Shown: positions 18,002-26,910 of the stretch, piece after piece
How the letters are laid out: every line of letters begins with the position of its first letter
Position numbering within the stretch: position 1 is the first letter of the stretch
Assembly: GCF_042652085.1 (NCBI RefSeq)
Contig: NZ_JBHSJF010000006.1
Location: 744,001 to 808,000 of the forward strand
DNA length: 64,000 nucleotides
Origin: Flaviflagellibacter deserti
Lineage (GTDB): Bacteria; Pseudomonadota; Alphaproteobacteria; Rhizobiales; Methylopilaceae
Direction of reading: 5' to 3'
Position numbers and translations under genes: made by a program
The notes under the pieces: model-generated
The model's input: only the letters and a program-made list of their open reading frames with translations
The model's database searches: none
What the model was told of the DNA's origin: nothing

Positions 18002-18250
18002 ATGGCTGACAGAGCCCAGAACCTCCAAGACACTTTCCTCAATTACGTTCGTAAACACAAAGTCCCGCTGACGATTTTCCTTGTGAATGGCGTTAAGCTT
18101 CAGGGCGTTGTGACGTGGTTTGACAACTTCTGCGTGTTGCTCCGTCGGGACGGACATTCGCAGCTGGTTTACAAGCACGCGATCTCGACCGTAATGCCGG
18201 GTCATCCTATTTCCCTGTTTGAGGGGACGGATGACGAGAAGGCTGATTGA
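18002..18250 (+). CDS. hfq: RNA chaperone Hfq
   Basis: The 82-residue protein forms a hexameric ring that pairs small RNAs with target mRNAs. Both Sm motifs are present: LQDTFLNYVRKHKVPLTIFL with the RNA-binding Gln/Phe face, and the YKHAISTVMP signature (Sm2) at residues 60-69. ATG 18002 is preceded by a 112-bp untranslated region that probably carries its promoter. Its stop overlaps the TTG start of hflX (TTGA), so translation of the two is linked. Confidence 0.98.
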   Translation: MADRAQNLQDTFLNYVRKHKVPLTIFLVNGVKLQGVVTWFDNFCVLLRRDGHSQLVYKHAISTVMPGHPISLFEGTDDEKAD

Positions 18251-19602
18251 CCGAACCGAAGACCAAAGAATCCGCTCCGCTGCAGCCCCAACCTGAAGGG
18301 AAGGGTGCAAGCGGGCGGGCAATCGTCATTGTTCCGCATCTCAGGCGGCCGTCGAAGGACGGACCGCTCGACGCCGCGCGCAGTCCCGAGGCACAGCTCG
18401 ACGAAGCGGTCGGCCTTGCTCTGGCGATTGATCTCGACGTCGTATCTTCCGGTCTTGTCCCGCTCAGCGAGATTCGGCCGGCGACCTTCATCGGCACCGG
18501 CAAGGTCGAGGAACTTGCCGGAATCGTTCGTTCGGAAGAGGCGGAACTCGTCGTCGTCGATACGGCTTTATCTCCGGTTCAGCAGCGAAATCTCGAAAGG
18601 GCCTGGAACTGCAAAGTCCTGGACCGGACCGGGCTGATCCTCGAAATCTTCGGCCGGCGCGCGCGAACGAAGGAGGGCACGCTCCAGGTCGAGCTCGCCC
18701 ACCTCAACTGGCAGAAGAGCCGGCTCGTCCGTTCCTGGACCCATCTCGAGCGCCAGCGCGGCGGTTTCGGTTTCCTCGGCGGTCCCGGCGAGACGCAGAT
18801 CGAGGCGGACCGGCGCGTCATCGGCGAACGTATCCACAAGATCGAGCGCGAGCTCGAACAGGTGCGCCGCACGCGTGGCCTGCACCGTGCGAGCCGCAAG
18901 CGCGTGCCGTATCCGATCGTCGCCCTCGTCGGGTATACCAACGCCGGCAAGTCGACCCTGTTCAACCGGCTGACGCGGGCGAAGGTGCTAGCGGCCGACA
19001 TGCTGTTCGCGACGCTTGACCCGACGCTTCGCTCTATCGAGCTCCCGCACGGTACCAAGATCATCCTGTCCGATACGGTCGGTTTCATCTCGGATCTTCC
19101 AACCACTTTGATCGCCGCGTTCCGGGCCACGCTCGAAGAGGTACTGGAAGCCGACGTCATCCTCCATGTTCGCGACGTCTCGCATGGCGATACCGAAGCG
19201 CAGGCCGCCGATGTAAAGGCGATCCTGACCGAACTCGGCGTCGACCTGATGAGCCGCCGTCTGATCGAGGTCTGGAACAAGGTCGATGCGCTGGAAAAGG
19301 GCGGAGCGGAGCGGTTGCGCGAGATTGTTTCACGGCGCCCCGCCGAGAGCCGCCCGGTGCTGGTTTCGGCGCTGACGGGGGAGGGCATCGAAGCCTTGCT
19401 CGACGAGATCGAAACCCGCGTCTCCGCTGGTCGAGCCGAGCTCGAGGTCGCTCTCGACGCGGCCGACGGCGAAGGGTTGCATTGGCTCTACGAGCATACC
19501 GAGGTGCTCGACCGCGCCGATCAGGAAGACGGTTCTCTCCGGCTCCGCGTCCGCGTCCCGCCCGACCGGGCGGACGGGATCAGGCGGCGTTTCTCCGCCT
19601 AG
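18247..19602 (+). CDS. hflX: Ribosome-associated GTPase HflX
   Basis: HflX is a GTPase that splits stalled or stress-inactivated ribosomes. The 451-residue protein has an N-terminal HflX domain with the glycine-rich GFLGGPGETQIEADRR motif, a coiled-coil helix, and a G domain with P-loop GYTNAGKSTLFN, G3 DTVGFISDLP and G4 NKVD. TTG 18247 overlaps the hfq stop by four bases, the hfq-hflX order being conserved across proteobacteria. It converges with mazG: the last four bases overlap. Confidence 0.96.
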   Translation: MTEPKTKESAPLQPQPEGKGASGRAIVIVPHLRRPSKDGPLDAARSPEAQLDEAVGLALAIDLDVVSSGLVPLSEIRPATFIGTGKVEELAGIVRSEEAELVVVDTALSPVQQRNLERAWNCKVLDRTGLILEIFGRRARTKEGTLQVELAHLNWQKSRLVRSWTHLERQRGGFGFLGGPGETQIEADRRVIGERIHKIERELEQVRRTRGLHRASRKRVPYPIVALVGYTNAGKSTLFNRLTRAKVLAADMLFATLDPTLRSIELPHGTKIILSDTVGFISDLPTTLIAAFRATLEEVLEADVILHVRDVSHGDTEAQAADVKAILTELGVDLMSRRLIEVWNKVDALEKGGAERLREIVSRRPAESRPVLVSALTGEGIEALLDEIETRVSAGRAELEVALDAADGEGLHWLYEHTEVLDRADQEDGSLRLRVRVPPDRADGIRRRFSA

Positions 19603-20423
19603 ACCGGCTGGCGCTCGGCGAGCTTCGCCTCATCCCACAGCGCGTCCATCTCGGCGAGCGACGATCCTGCGGTTGTCTTGCCCTCGGCGGCGAGCGCGGC
19701 CTCGATGAAGCGGAAGCGCCGCTCGAACTTGGCATTGGCGCGGCGGAGCGCGACTTCCGGATCCGCTTTCATGTGCCGGGCGAGATTGGCGACGGCGAAC
19801 AGGAGATCACCGATCTCGTCCAACCGCTGCTCGTCGGTCGCATCAGCGCTTAGTGTCTCCTCGACCTCGTCGGCCTCCTCGCGGATCTTCGCCAGCACCA
19901 TGCGCGCGTCGTTCCAGTCGAAACCGACCGTACCGGCCTTGGCCTGCAGCGCGACGGCACGGGAGAGAGAGGGAAGGGAGGTCTGCACGCCGTCGAGTAG
20001 GCCGCCATTGGGTTCGGCCGAACCTCGTTTCGCGGCGCGCTCGGCCTTCTCCTCGGCCTTGATCCTGTCCCAGATCGTCTTGATCTCTTCGGGAGACAGG
20101 TGCCGCGTCTCGCCGAAGACGTGCGGGTGGCGACGGATGAGTTTGGTCGTGATCGCCTCGACGACATCCGGGAACGCGAAGGCGCCGGCCTCGTCAGCCA
20201 TCTGGGCGTGGAAGACGACCTGGAGCAGGAGGTCGCCGAGTTCCTCGCGAAGGTCCGGCATGTCGTTCCTGGCGATCGCGTCGGCGACTTCCGCTGCTTC
20301 TTCCAAGGTGTATGGAGCGATGGTCGCGAAGGTCTGCTTGAGGTCCCAAGCGCAGCCGGTTTCCGGGTGGCGCAGCGCGGCCATGATGTCGAGCAGGCCC
20401 TTGATGTCGCGGGAAGGAGTCAC
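19599..20423 (-). CDS. mazG: Nucleoside triphosphate pyrophosphohydrolase MazG
   Basis: MazG hydrolyses NTPs and dNTPs to the monophosphate, cleansing the pool and lowering ppGpp-linked stress in E. coli. There are two tandem MazG repeats: the first with TLEEAAEVADAI and LREELGDLLLQVVFHA (the EExxE and ExxD magnesium ligands), the second with IREEADEVEE and LDEIGDLLFAVANLARH. GTG 20423 is preferred (AAGAGG a few bases upstream); a longer frame to ATG 20459 adds 12 residues not typical of the family and would overlap the divergent DUF488 upstream region. Confidence 0.93.
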   Translation of the reverse strand: MTPSRDIKGLLDIMAALRHPETGCAWDLKQTFATIAPYTLEEAAEVADAIARNDMPDLREELGDLLLQVVFHAQMADEAGAFAFPDVVEAITTKLIRRHPHVFGETRHLSPEEIKTIWDRIKAEEKAERAAKRGSAEPNGGLLDGVQTSLPSLSRAVALQAKAGTVGFDWNDARMVLAKIREEADEVEETLSADATDEQRLDEIGDLLFAVANLARHMKADPEVALRRANAKFERRFRFIEAALAAEGKTTAGSSLAEMDALWDEAKLAERQPV

Positions 20424-20470
20424 GTCCGCACCTCTTGCATTGCCGGTTCTATGCGCCACAGTTTGAGGGC

Positions 20471-20941
20471 ATGAGCAAGGACAGTGGGACGTTCACCACC
20501 ATTGGATATGAAGGTGCGCCGCCGGATGCCGTCTTTGCCGCGCTCGAAGACGCCGGCGTCGAACTGCTCGTCGATGTCCGCGCCATCTCTGGATCGCGCA
20601 AGCCCGGATTCTCGAAGACCCCATTCGCCGCCGGCCTCCAGGAGCATGGCATCGGCTATGTCCATCTGAAGGGACTCGGAACGCCGAAGGAAGGCAGGCT
20701 TGCGGCCCGCTCGGGAAACCGTGCGGGGTTCGACAGGATTTTCACGGCGCATATGCAAACGGATGCTGCCCGGCACGATTTGGCCGGCCTACTCGATCTG
20801 ATGAAATCCGGCAGACGGGTTTGCCTGATGTGCTTCGAGCACGATCCTGCTCATTGCCACCGGACGATCGTCGCCGAGGCCGTGGAGGAACGGACGGGGA
20901 TGCCGTTCGTCCACCTGTTCCCAAAGACCGCTACTGCCTGA
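20471..20941 (+). CDS. DUF488 family protein
   Basis: A 156-residue DUF488 protein with the family landmarks TIGYEG at the N-terminus, LLVDVRAISGSRKPGFSK, and the C-terminal cysteine-histidine segment CLMCFEHDPAHCHRTIVAE. The function of the family is unknown; the conserved Arg, Cys and His suggest a metal- or nucleic-acid-related activity but nothing is proven. ATG 20471 gives the usual length. The end overlaps the VOC gene on the other strand by 11 bp. Confidence 0.85.
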   Translation: MSKDSGTFTTIGYEGAPPDAVFAALEDAGVELLVDVRAISGSRKPGFSKTPFAAGLQEHGIGYVHLKGLGTPKEGRLAARSGNRAGFDRIFTAHMQTDAARHDLAGLLDLMKSGRRVCLMCFEHDPAHCHRTIVAEAVEERTGMPFVHLFPKTATA

Positions 20942-21422
20942 GCAGGTCGTCGATATCGAGCCGCTGGGTGACCATTGCGAGGTCGCCTTCCGGCGTGCGC
21001 GGCCATTCCTCCGGCGGGCGGTCCCAGTATAGCTCGACGCCGTTCTGGTCCGGATCGCGCAGGTAGAGGGCCTGGCTGACGCCGTGGTCGCTCGCGCCAT
21101 CGAGCGGAATTCCGGCCGCGATCAGTCTGCGAAGCGCATCGGCGAGCGCCGCACGCGTCGGATAGAGGATCGCCGTGTGGAACAGGCCGGTGGTGCCGCG
21201 CGCAGGAGGCTGGCCTCCTCGGCTTTCCCAGGTGTTCAGCCCGATATGGTGATGGTAGCCGCCGGCCGAGAGGAACGCCGCCTGCGTGCCGTAGCGCTGC
21301 ATCAGTTCGAAGCCGAGCACGCCGCTATAAAAACCGATGGCGCGTTCGAGGTCCGCGACCTTGAGGTGGACGTGGCCGATGCGGGTGCCGGCATCGACCG
21401 GTTTGGAGAGAATGTCGTTCAT
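20931..21422 (-). CDS. VOC-family dioxygenase/glyoxalase-like protein
   Basis: A 163-residue vicinal-oxygen-chelate protein made of two beta-alpha-beta-beta-beta modules. Candidate metal ligands are the His in IGHVHLKVADLERA (module 1) and the His/Glu in GLFHTAILYP and NGVELYWDRP (module 2). It resembles the CatE (catechol-2,3-dioxygenase-like) branch. The substrate cannot be told from the sequence, and no aromatic-degradation genes surround it. Confidence 0.8.
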   Translation of the reverse strand: MNDILSKPVDAGTRIGHVHLKVADLERAIGFYSGVLGFELMQRYGTQAAFLSAGGYHHHIGLNTWESRGGQPPARGTTGLFHTAILYPTRAALADALRRLIAAGIPLDGASDHGVSQALYLRDPDQNGVELYWDRPPEEWPRTPEGDLAMVTQRLDIDDLLRQ

Positions 21423-21553
21423 GATTGCAATATAATCCCGGAAATAACGAGAATAACGGGCGAAATTGCAATCTCGTTTTGCCAGCGCGCCTTCCTGTGG
21501 AAGCGACCGGTCTGCAACACCCTGGCGGGGAGGGATGTGCTAACCGTTCGTTA

Positions 21554-23383
21554 ATGCAAGTCGCCATCGACATGGGCGCGCAGCTGAATGGCGCGCCGGT
21601 TACCCTCGATCTGGAAGAGCTTCTCTCGACGCGCCTGCTGGTGCAGGGCAATTCGGGCTCGGGAAAATCGCATTTGCTGCGTCGCCTGATCGAGCAGAGC
21701 GCGAGCTGGGTACAGCAGATCATCATCGACCCCGAAGGCGATTTCGTCAGCCTGTCGGAGCGTTATGGCCACACGGTCGTGGACGCCGAGCGGAGCGACA
21801 GCGACCTCGAGGAGATCGCACGACGCATCCGCCAGCATCGCGTGTCCGCCGTGCTCAATCTCGAAGGCGTCGACGCGGAAACCCAGATGCGCTGTGCGGG
21901 CGCCTTTCTGAACGGCCTGTTCGAGGCGCCGCGCGATCATTGGTATCCGGTTCTCGTGGTCGTCGACGAGGCGCAGCTGTTCGCACCTGCAATCGCGGGC
22001 GATGTCTCCGAAGAGGCGCGCAAAATTTCGCTGGGCGCGATGGCGAACCTGATGTCGCGTGGCCGAAAGAGGGGACTGGCCGGCGTCATCGCCACCCAGC
22101 GCCTGGCCAAGCTCGCCAAGAATGTCGCCGCTGAAGCATCGAACTTCCTGATGGGCCGGACCTTTCTCGACATCGACATGGCGCGCGCCGCCGATCTGCT
22201 CGGCATGGAGCGCCGTCAGGCCGAGACCTTCCGCGACCTCGACCGCGGCACCTTCGTCGCTCTCGGTCCCGCGCTGTCGCGGCGGCCGCTGACCGTGAAG
22301 ATCGGCAATGTGGAGACCGGCGCCCGCAGCGTCAGCCCGAAGCTGATACCGATGCCCGAGGAGGCGGAGGATATCGAAGGCGTGATCTTCGCTCCGATCA
22401 CGCAGGAGCGCCGCGCGACCGAGCCGAACCGGACGACGGCGACCAGCGATCTGCTTCGCCAACTCGTTCAATCGCGGCCCCCAGAGGCGATTTCGGTTCC
22501 CGACGCGGCGAAGCCCGTCGACCCCACCGAGCGGGAAGCCGCAATAGAGGCCGTGATGCAGACGGTCGTCTCCGATCCGGAATCCGCGTTCCGATCGGTC
22601 GCCGTGCTCTATCAGGACTTCATCGTCCGCTGCCGCATCCAGAACGTGCCGGGCGCCCCGCTCGATCTTTCCGAATTCCGCCGCCGCCTTGCCGTCTCTC
22701 GGGCGGGCGTGCCGATGAAGCAGGTCGAGGGTTCGGCGGACTGGGACGCGGCGGTCGCCCTGTCCGCTCATTTGACGGAGGATCTGCAGGGCATGTTCCT
22801 CGTCCTCGCCCGTGCGGCGATGGAGCAGCTTCCATGTCCCGGCGATCTCCAGCTTGCGCGGACATGTGGCAGCCGTTCCCCCGGCCGCGCGCGTCGCCTC
22901 CTCGCCTATATGGAGGAGAAGGGCTTCCTCAATTGCCGAACTGACCGTCGTGGCAATCGCCTGGTGGCGTTTCCCGATCTAGGCTGGGAAACCCAACCCG
23001 GCCATCCAAACGCGCCGAACCGGTCGAAAGCGGATACGCCGCCTTCAGCTGATCCTGCTTGCGCGCCATTCCCTGACGAAATCGACGAAGGCGCGGAGCG
23101 CGGGCGGGGGCTGCCGGCGGCTCGGGTAATAGAGCAGGGGACCGGGAAACTCCTCGCACCAGTCTTTCAGTACCGGCACGAGCCGTCCGGCCTCGATGTC
23201 CGCTCGCACCCAATCCTCGAAGCTCAGGAAGAAGCCCAAGCCGTCGAGAGTCGCCTGCAGCAGCGCGGCGAGATTGTTGGACCGGAACTGGCCTGTGGGT
23301 GCGATCCTCACGGTCCGTCCGTTTTTCTCGAACTCCCAGGGAAGCACGTTGCCGTTGTCGAAGCGGTGCACGACGCAAGGTAG
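21554..23383 (+). CDS. HerA-like ATP-binding protein (possible C-terminal overextension)
   Basis: The first ~330 residues are a HerA/VirB4-type P-loop ATPase: Walker A LLVQGNSGSGKSHLLR, Walker B VLVVVDEAQLFAP, a sensor segment GVIATQRLAKLAKN and an arginine-finger-like region. Residues ~330-480 are a helical domain ending in FPDLGWETQPG. Such proteins pump or remodel DNA, often beside nucleases, but no NurA partner is seen here. From 23045 on the frame runs antisense through the LysR gene and is rich in Pro/Gly/Arg, so the last ~113 residues are probably not biological; a stop may have been lost by mutation or sequencing error. Confidence 0.78.
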   Translation: MQVAIDMGAQLNGAPVTLDLEELLSTRLLVQGNSGSGKSHLLRRLIEQSASWVQQIIIDPEGDFVSLSERYGHTVVDAERSDSDLEEIARRIRQHRVSAVLNLEGVDAETQMRCAGAFLNGLFEAPRDHWYPVLVVVDEAQLFAPAIAGDVSEEARKISLGAMANLMSRGRKRGLAGVIATQRLAKLAKNVAAEASNFLMGRTFLDIDMARAADLLGMERRQAETFRDLDRGTFVALGPALSRRPLTVKIGNVETGARSVSPKLIPMPEEAEDIEGVIFAPITQERRATEPNRTTATSDLLRQLVQSRPPEAISVPDAAKPVDPTEREAAIEAVMQTVVSDPESAFRSVAVLYQDFIVRCRIQNVPGAPLDLSEFRRRLAVSRAGVPMKQVEGSADWDAAVALSAHLTEDLQGMFLVLARAAMEQLPCPGDLQLARTCGSRSPGRARRLLAYMEEKGFLNCRTDRRGNRLVAFPDLGWETQPGHPNAPNRSKADTPPSADPACAPFPDEIDEGAERGRGLPAARVIEQGTGKLLAPVFQYRHEPSGLDVRSHPILEAQEEAQAVESRLQQRGEIVGPELACGCDPHGPSVFLELPGKHVAVVEAVHDAR

Positions 23384-23950
23384 TCCGACCAGGTTCGCTG
23401 GTTCTTTCGGTACACCATATGTCTCGATGACGGGCGGGGCGGCGACGAGCGAATAGCATTGCGGCGGGCCGAGTGGCACGGCGATCATGTCCTGCGCCAG
23501 ATGCTCCTCGTAGCGGACCCCGGCATCGAAGCCGCCCGCAACGATATCGACCCTCACGGCCTCCGCTACGAGTTCGAGCTCAATGTTGGGATAGCGCTTC
23601 AGGAACGGCGCGATCATCGGAGCTAGTACGGAGTCGATTGCCGGCGGCGGCGCATTGATGCGGAGCCGCCCCGCTGCTCCCTCGCGAAGGCCTCGAAGTT
23701 CGTCCAACGCCTCGGTGACCTCGGCCAGCGCCGGGATCGTCCGATCGAGAAGCCGTTCGCCGGCTTCGGTCAGCGACACGCTTCGCGTCGTCCGATGCAG
23801 GAGACGGGCGCCGAGGCGTTCCTCGAGATCGCGCAGCCGCTGACTGAGGCTGGATGCGGAGACCTGCTGTTCGGCGGCGGCGCGGCGGAAATTGCGATGC
23901 CGCGCGACGGCGATGAAGGCCTGGAGGTCGCGAAGATCGGGTGGGCTCAT
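23045..23950 (-). CDS. LysR-family transcriptional regulator
   Basis: A full-length LysR regulator of 301 residues. The N-terminal winged HTH reads DLQAFIAVARHRNFRRAA, then SASSLSQRLRDLEERLGARL, followed by a linker helix and a two-lobed effector-binding domain (about 90-295). The divergent aldo/keto reductase starts 108 bp away on the other strand, the usual arrangement for a LysR protein and its target. It closely resembles regulators that sit next to oxidoreductases in rhizobia. The inducer is unknown. Confidence 0.92.
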   Translation of the reverse strand: MSPPDLRDLQAFIAVARHRNFRRAAAEQQVSASSLSQRLRDLEERLGARLLHRTTRSVSLTEAGERLLDRTIPALAEVTEALDELRGLREGAAGRLRINAPPPAIDSVLAPMIAPFLKRYPNIELELVAEAVRVDIVAGGFDAGVRYEEHLAQDMIAVPLGPPQCYSLVAAPPVIETYGVPKEPANLVGLPCVVHRFDNGNVLPWEFEKNGRTVRIAPTGQFRSNNLAALLQATLDGLGFFLSFEDWVRADIEAGRLVPVLKDWCEEFPGPLLYYPSRRQPPPALRAFVDFVREWRASRIS

Positions 23951-24057
23951 TGTGCTTAATATAGAACAGTGTGTCCGATATTGTGCACCTTATCGCTCGT
24001 ATGGTTCCGCGTCATCTATTCCGGCGAGGGCATCACGCCAACTCAAAGGACCAGACG

Positions 24058-25062
24058 ATGAAGACGCGCACTCTAGGAAAGACTGGCCCGCAGGTTTCGA
24101 TGCTCGGCCTCGGCTGTATGGGCATGTCGGACTTCTATGGTCCGGCGGATCGCGGTGAGAGCATTGCGACCATCCACGCCGCGCTCGATGCAGGCGTGAC
24201 GCTGCTCGATACCGGCGACTTCTACGGCATGGGCCACAACGAGATGTTGATCGCCGAGGCTCTGCAGGGGAGGAACCGCGATCAGGTGGAGATCAGCGTC
24301 AAATTCGGCGCGCTGCGCGATCCGGCGATGAGCTGGATAGGTCTCGATACGAGGCCGGAGGCAGTGAAGACTTTTCTGACCTACACGTTGCGCCGGCTGG
24401 GAACGGACTACATCGACATTTACCGTCCGGCACGTCTCGATCCAGCGGTACCGATCGAAGAGACAGTCGGCGCGATCGCGGACATGGTGAAGGCTGGCTA
24501 TGTCCGCCATATCGGGCTGTCGGAGGTCGGAGCTGCGACCCTCCGGCGGGCGGCGGCAGTCCATCCGATTGCCGACCTGCAGATCGAATATTCGCTGATC
24601 TCCCGTGGCATCGAGGATGAAATCCTGCCGACTTGCCGGGAGCTTGGTATCGGCATCACGGCCTATGGCGTCCTTTCGCGCGGGCTGATCAGCGGGCATT
24701 GGACCAAGGAACGGGCAGGGCAGGATTTCCGGGCGATGAGCCCGCGTTTCCAGGGCGAAAATCTGGATGCCAATCTTGCACTGGTCGAGCGGTTGCGGGG
24801 CGTAGCCGACAGAATCGGAGTGTCCGTTGCGCAGGTGGCCATCGCCTGGGTGGCCGCGCAGGGCGAGGATATCGTTCCACTGGTCGGCGCGCGCCGTCGT
24901 GATCGACTGGTGGAATCGCTCGGAACTCTCGATGTCACGTTGTCCGCCGACGACCTCACGGCGCTCTCGGCAGTCGTGCCGAAAGGTGCCGCTGCCGGTG
25001 GCCGCTATCCCGAAGCCCATCTAGCGCACATGGACAGCGAGAAAACTGCGTCACAGCACTGA
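24058..25062 (+). CDS. Aldo/keto reductase lacking the usual catalytic histidine
   Basis: A 334-residue NAD(P)H-dependent aldo/keto reductase with the TIM-barrel pattern: GLGCMGMS, the Asp and Tyr of LLDTGDFYGMGHNE, and the Lys in ISVKFGALRD. Where most members have the fourth tetrad residue, His in a Y-x-H-R-x-D setting, this protein reads IYRPARLDPAVPIEE. A branch with this Pro-Ala substitution exists, so it is probably a natural variant. ATG 24058 follows AAAGGA; the frame could extend back to 23971 without a ribosome site. Regulation by the divergent LysR is likely. Confidence 0.88.
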   Translation: MKTRTLGKTGPQVSMLGLGCMGMSDFYGPADRGESIATIHAALDAGVTLLDTGDFYGMGHNEMLIAEALQGRNRDQVEISVKFGALRDPAMSWIGLDTRPEAVKTFLTYTLRRLGTDYIDIYRPARLDPAVPIEETVGAIADMVKAGYVRHIGLSEVGAATLRRAAAVHPIADLQIEYSLISRGIEDEILPTCRELGIGITAYGVLSRGLISGHWTKERAGQDFRAMSPRFQGENLDANLALVERLRGVADRIGVSVAQVAIAWVAAQGEDIVPLVGARRRDRLVESLGTLDVTLSADDLTALSAVVPKGAAAGGRYPEAHLAHMDSEKTASQH

Positions 25063-25911
25063 CATCGGCTGTTCGTCCTCGATCTCATCCGGCGGGGAGG
25101 TGGTTGCCACGACTTCCTCCTCCGGTTTGCTCAGGATGTTGGCGGATTCGTAATGGGTCCGCCATTCGCCTCCGGACCATACCCGGGTTTCCATCGCAAT
25201 CCGGTCCTCCGCGATGGCGAGGCGATTATAGGCATTCGGCTCGTTGCGAAGACGGGTCGAAGTCGCTGTCCCCGCCTGCACCACGAAGACCGAGGGCATA
25301 TCCTTGAGTGGCGCGATCCGGGTATAGGCTCGGTGGAGATGGCCGGCCAGGATCAGCCGCACATTCTGGCGGGAGAACAGCGCTAGCGCCTCGTTAGCGC
25401 GCCCGACCAGACGGGTATCCGGCAGGGCCTCCGGCGTGATGAAGGGGTGATGCGCGACGATGATGCGCATCCGATCCTTGGGGAGGCGATCGAGCCGCTC
25501 CTCCAGCATTTCGAGTTGCTCTTTCGTGATGCGCCCATGCGCCCAGTTCCAGTCCAGTGACGCGCGGCGCGCTGTGTTCAGGCCGATGATCGCCACCTTG
25601 TCGTCGCACCACATCGGCTCGCGGTCAGTCGAGATGTAGCGGTGATAGCGGCCGTAGGGATTGAGGAACCGCTCGACCAGATTGCGCGGCGGGATGTCGT
25701 GGTTGCCCGGGACGGAAAAGGTCCGCGCACCAAGACTGTCGACGAAGGCACGGGCCTCGATGAATTCGCTCCGCTCCGCGTTCTGCGTGAAGTCGCCGGA
25801 AATGATGACGAGGTCCGGCGGATTGCTCCTGATCTCGGCTAGCAATGCGTCGACCACGACCGGATCGACGCGGCCGAAATGCAGGTCTGACAGATGGGCG
25901 ATGCGGGTCAT
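25051..25911 (-). CDS. Calcineurin-like metallophosphoesterase
   Basis: A 286-residue dinuclear-metal phosphoesterase. The ligand motifs appear in order: HLSDLHFG (residues 6-13), IISGDFTQ, VPGNHDIPP, VAHHPF and LAGHLHRAY. This is the cyclic-nucleotide phosphodiesterase/3',5'-cAMP-like branch. The true substrate is unknown. Its ATG overlaps the stop of the diacylglycerol-kinase-like gene by four bases, so the two form one operon, and its 3' end overlaps the aldo/keto reductase by 12 bp. Confidence 0.9.
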   Translation of the reverse strand: MTRIAHLSDLHFGRVDPVVVDALLAEIRSNPPDLVIISGDFTQNAERSEFIEARAFVDSLGARTFSVPGNHDIPPRNLVERFLNPYGRYHRYISTDREPMWCDDKVAIIGLNTARRASLDWNWAHGRITKEQLEMLEERLDRLPKDRMRIIVAHHPFITPEALPDTRLVGRANEALALFSRQNVRLILAGHLHRAYTRIAPLKDMPSVFVVQAGTATSTRLRNEPNAYNRLAIAEDRIAMETRVWSGGEWRTHYESANILSKPEEEVVATTSPPDEIEDEQPMSVL

Positions 25912-26804
25912 GAGCGGGGACTCTCGGCGGGCGCGAAGACGGTCAGCGCACCGGGCAGAATGCGGAAGCGGATAGGCGGTTTCATCAGTCTCACCTCGCC
26001 ATCAAGCATGATGCGGAGCAGGGGGCGTGGGCTGACGATAGCGAGACGGCTCAATGCCCGCACTTCGAGCCAGGGCTGGCTGAGCCAGCTGCCGATGACG
26101 AGGCCGGCGCCGAGGCGCAACAGACGCCAGAACGTCAATTCGTGCGGTACGTAAAGGACGAGCTCGCCGCGATCGAGGTGCGAACGGCGAAGGAACCGCC
26201 CGAACGCTTCATCATAGGCATTACAGGCGACGGCCAGCGCGCGCGTTCTGATGCGGGTCGTCTTGCCGTCAACCCGAAGCGCTAACGAGAGCAGAGGATA
26301 GCGGCGAAGCCCGAGGGCGAGGGACCGGGCGAGCCGAAGGCTGCCGGTCATTCCAAGCGAGCCGCGGCCTTTCTCGCGAAGCTGACCGATATTGGCTGGC
26401 AGGCCCAGTAACGACTTGCAAAGGAATATATGCTCATTTGCCAGTCCGACGTCGATCGTACGTTTGTAACCTTGCGCGATAACTGCGACTGCGTCGGGTA
26501 TCGTCAGTGGCAGGCCCAAGTCTTTCGCCAGCAGGTTCATCGTACCCAAAGGCAGAATGCCGAGCGGGATGCCGGTCCCCATCAATTTCTGGGCGGAGCA
26601 GGCAATCGAACCGTCGCCGCCGCCGATGACGAGGGCGTCGGGATTGCTGGCGATCGCGGCGTCGATGCGACCGGGCAGTTTCAGGTTGGTGTCGTCGTGC
26701 AGCTCCGGCTGGATGCCGAAATCACGGAAACGCTTCAACAGGTCGTCGAGCGCGATGCCGGACGCCGAACCGGCAATCGCATTGAGTACGATGGCCGCGC
26801 GCAT
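25908..26804 (-). CDS. Diacylglycerol kinase-family lipid kinase
   Basis: A 298-residue protein of the DagK/YegS catalytic family. It shows the nucleotide motifs LVIGGGDGSI and LGILPLGTMNLLAKDLGL, the latter being the GGDGT/GTxN(x)lA signature, and a C-terminal beta-sandwich domain. It may phosphorylate diacylglycerol or a related lipid at the inner membrane. ATG 26804 (MRAAIVLNAIAGSA) gives the standard N-terminus; an upstream Met at 26855 would add 17 atypical residues. It is first in a two-gene operon with the metallophosphoesterase. Confidence 0.87.
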   Translation of the reverse strand: MRAAIVLNAIAGSASGIALDDLLKRFRDFGIQPELHDDTNLKLPGRIDAAIASNPDALVIGGGDGSIACSAQKLMGTGIPLGILPLGTMNLLAKDLGLPLTIPDAVAVIAQGYKRTIDVGLANEHIFLCKSLLGLPANIGQLREKGRGSLGMTGSLRLARSLALGLRRYPLLSLALRVDGKTTRIRTRALAVACNAYDEAFGRFLRRSHLDRGELVLYVPHELTFWRLLRLGAGLVIGSWLSQPWLEVRALSRLAIVSPRPLLRIMLDGEVRLMKPPIRFRILPGALTVFAPAESPRS

Positions 26805-26910
26805 ATCACAGGCGATCGAAGAGGGGCTGACGACAAGGTGTTTGCATCGGCTCAAGAACCGGCCGACGCCGCCTGAAGTTCCTTATGCCGCGAGTCGCAT
26901 AAGATATATT

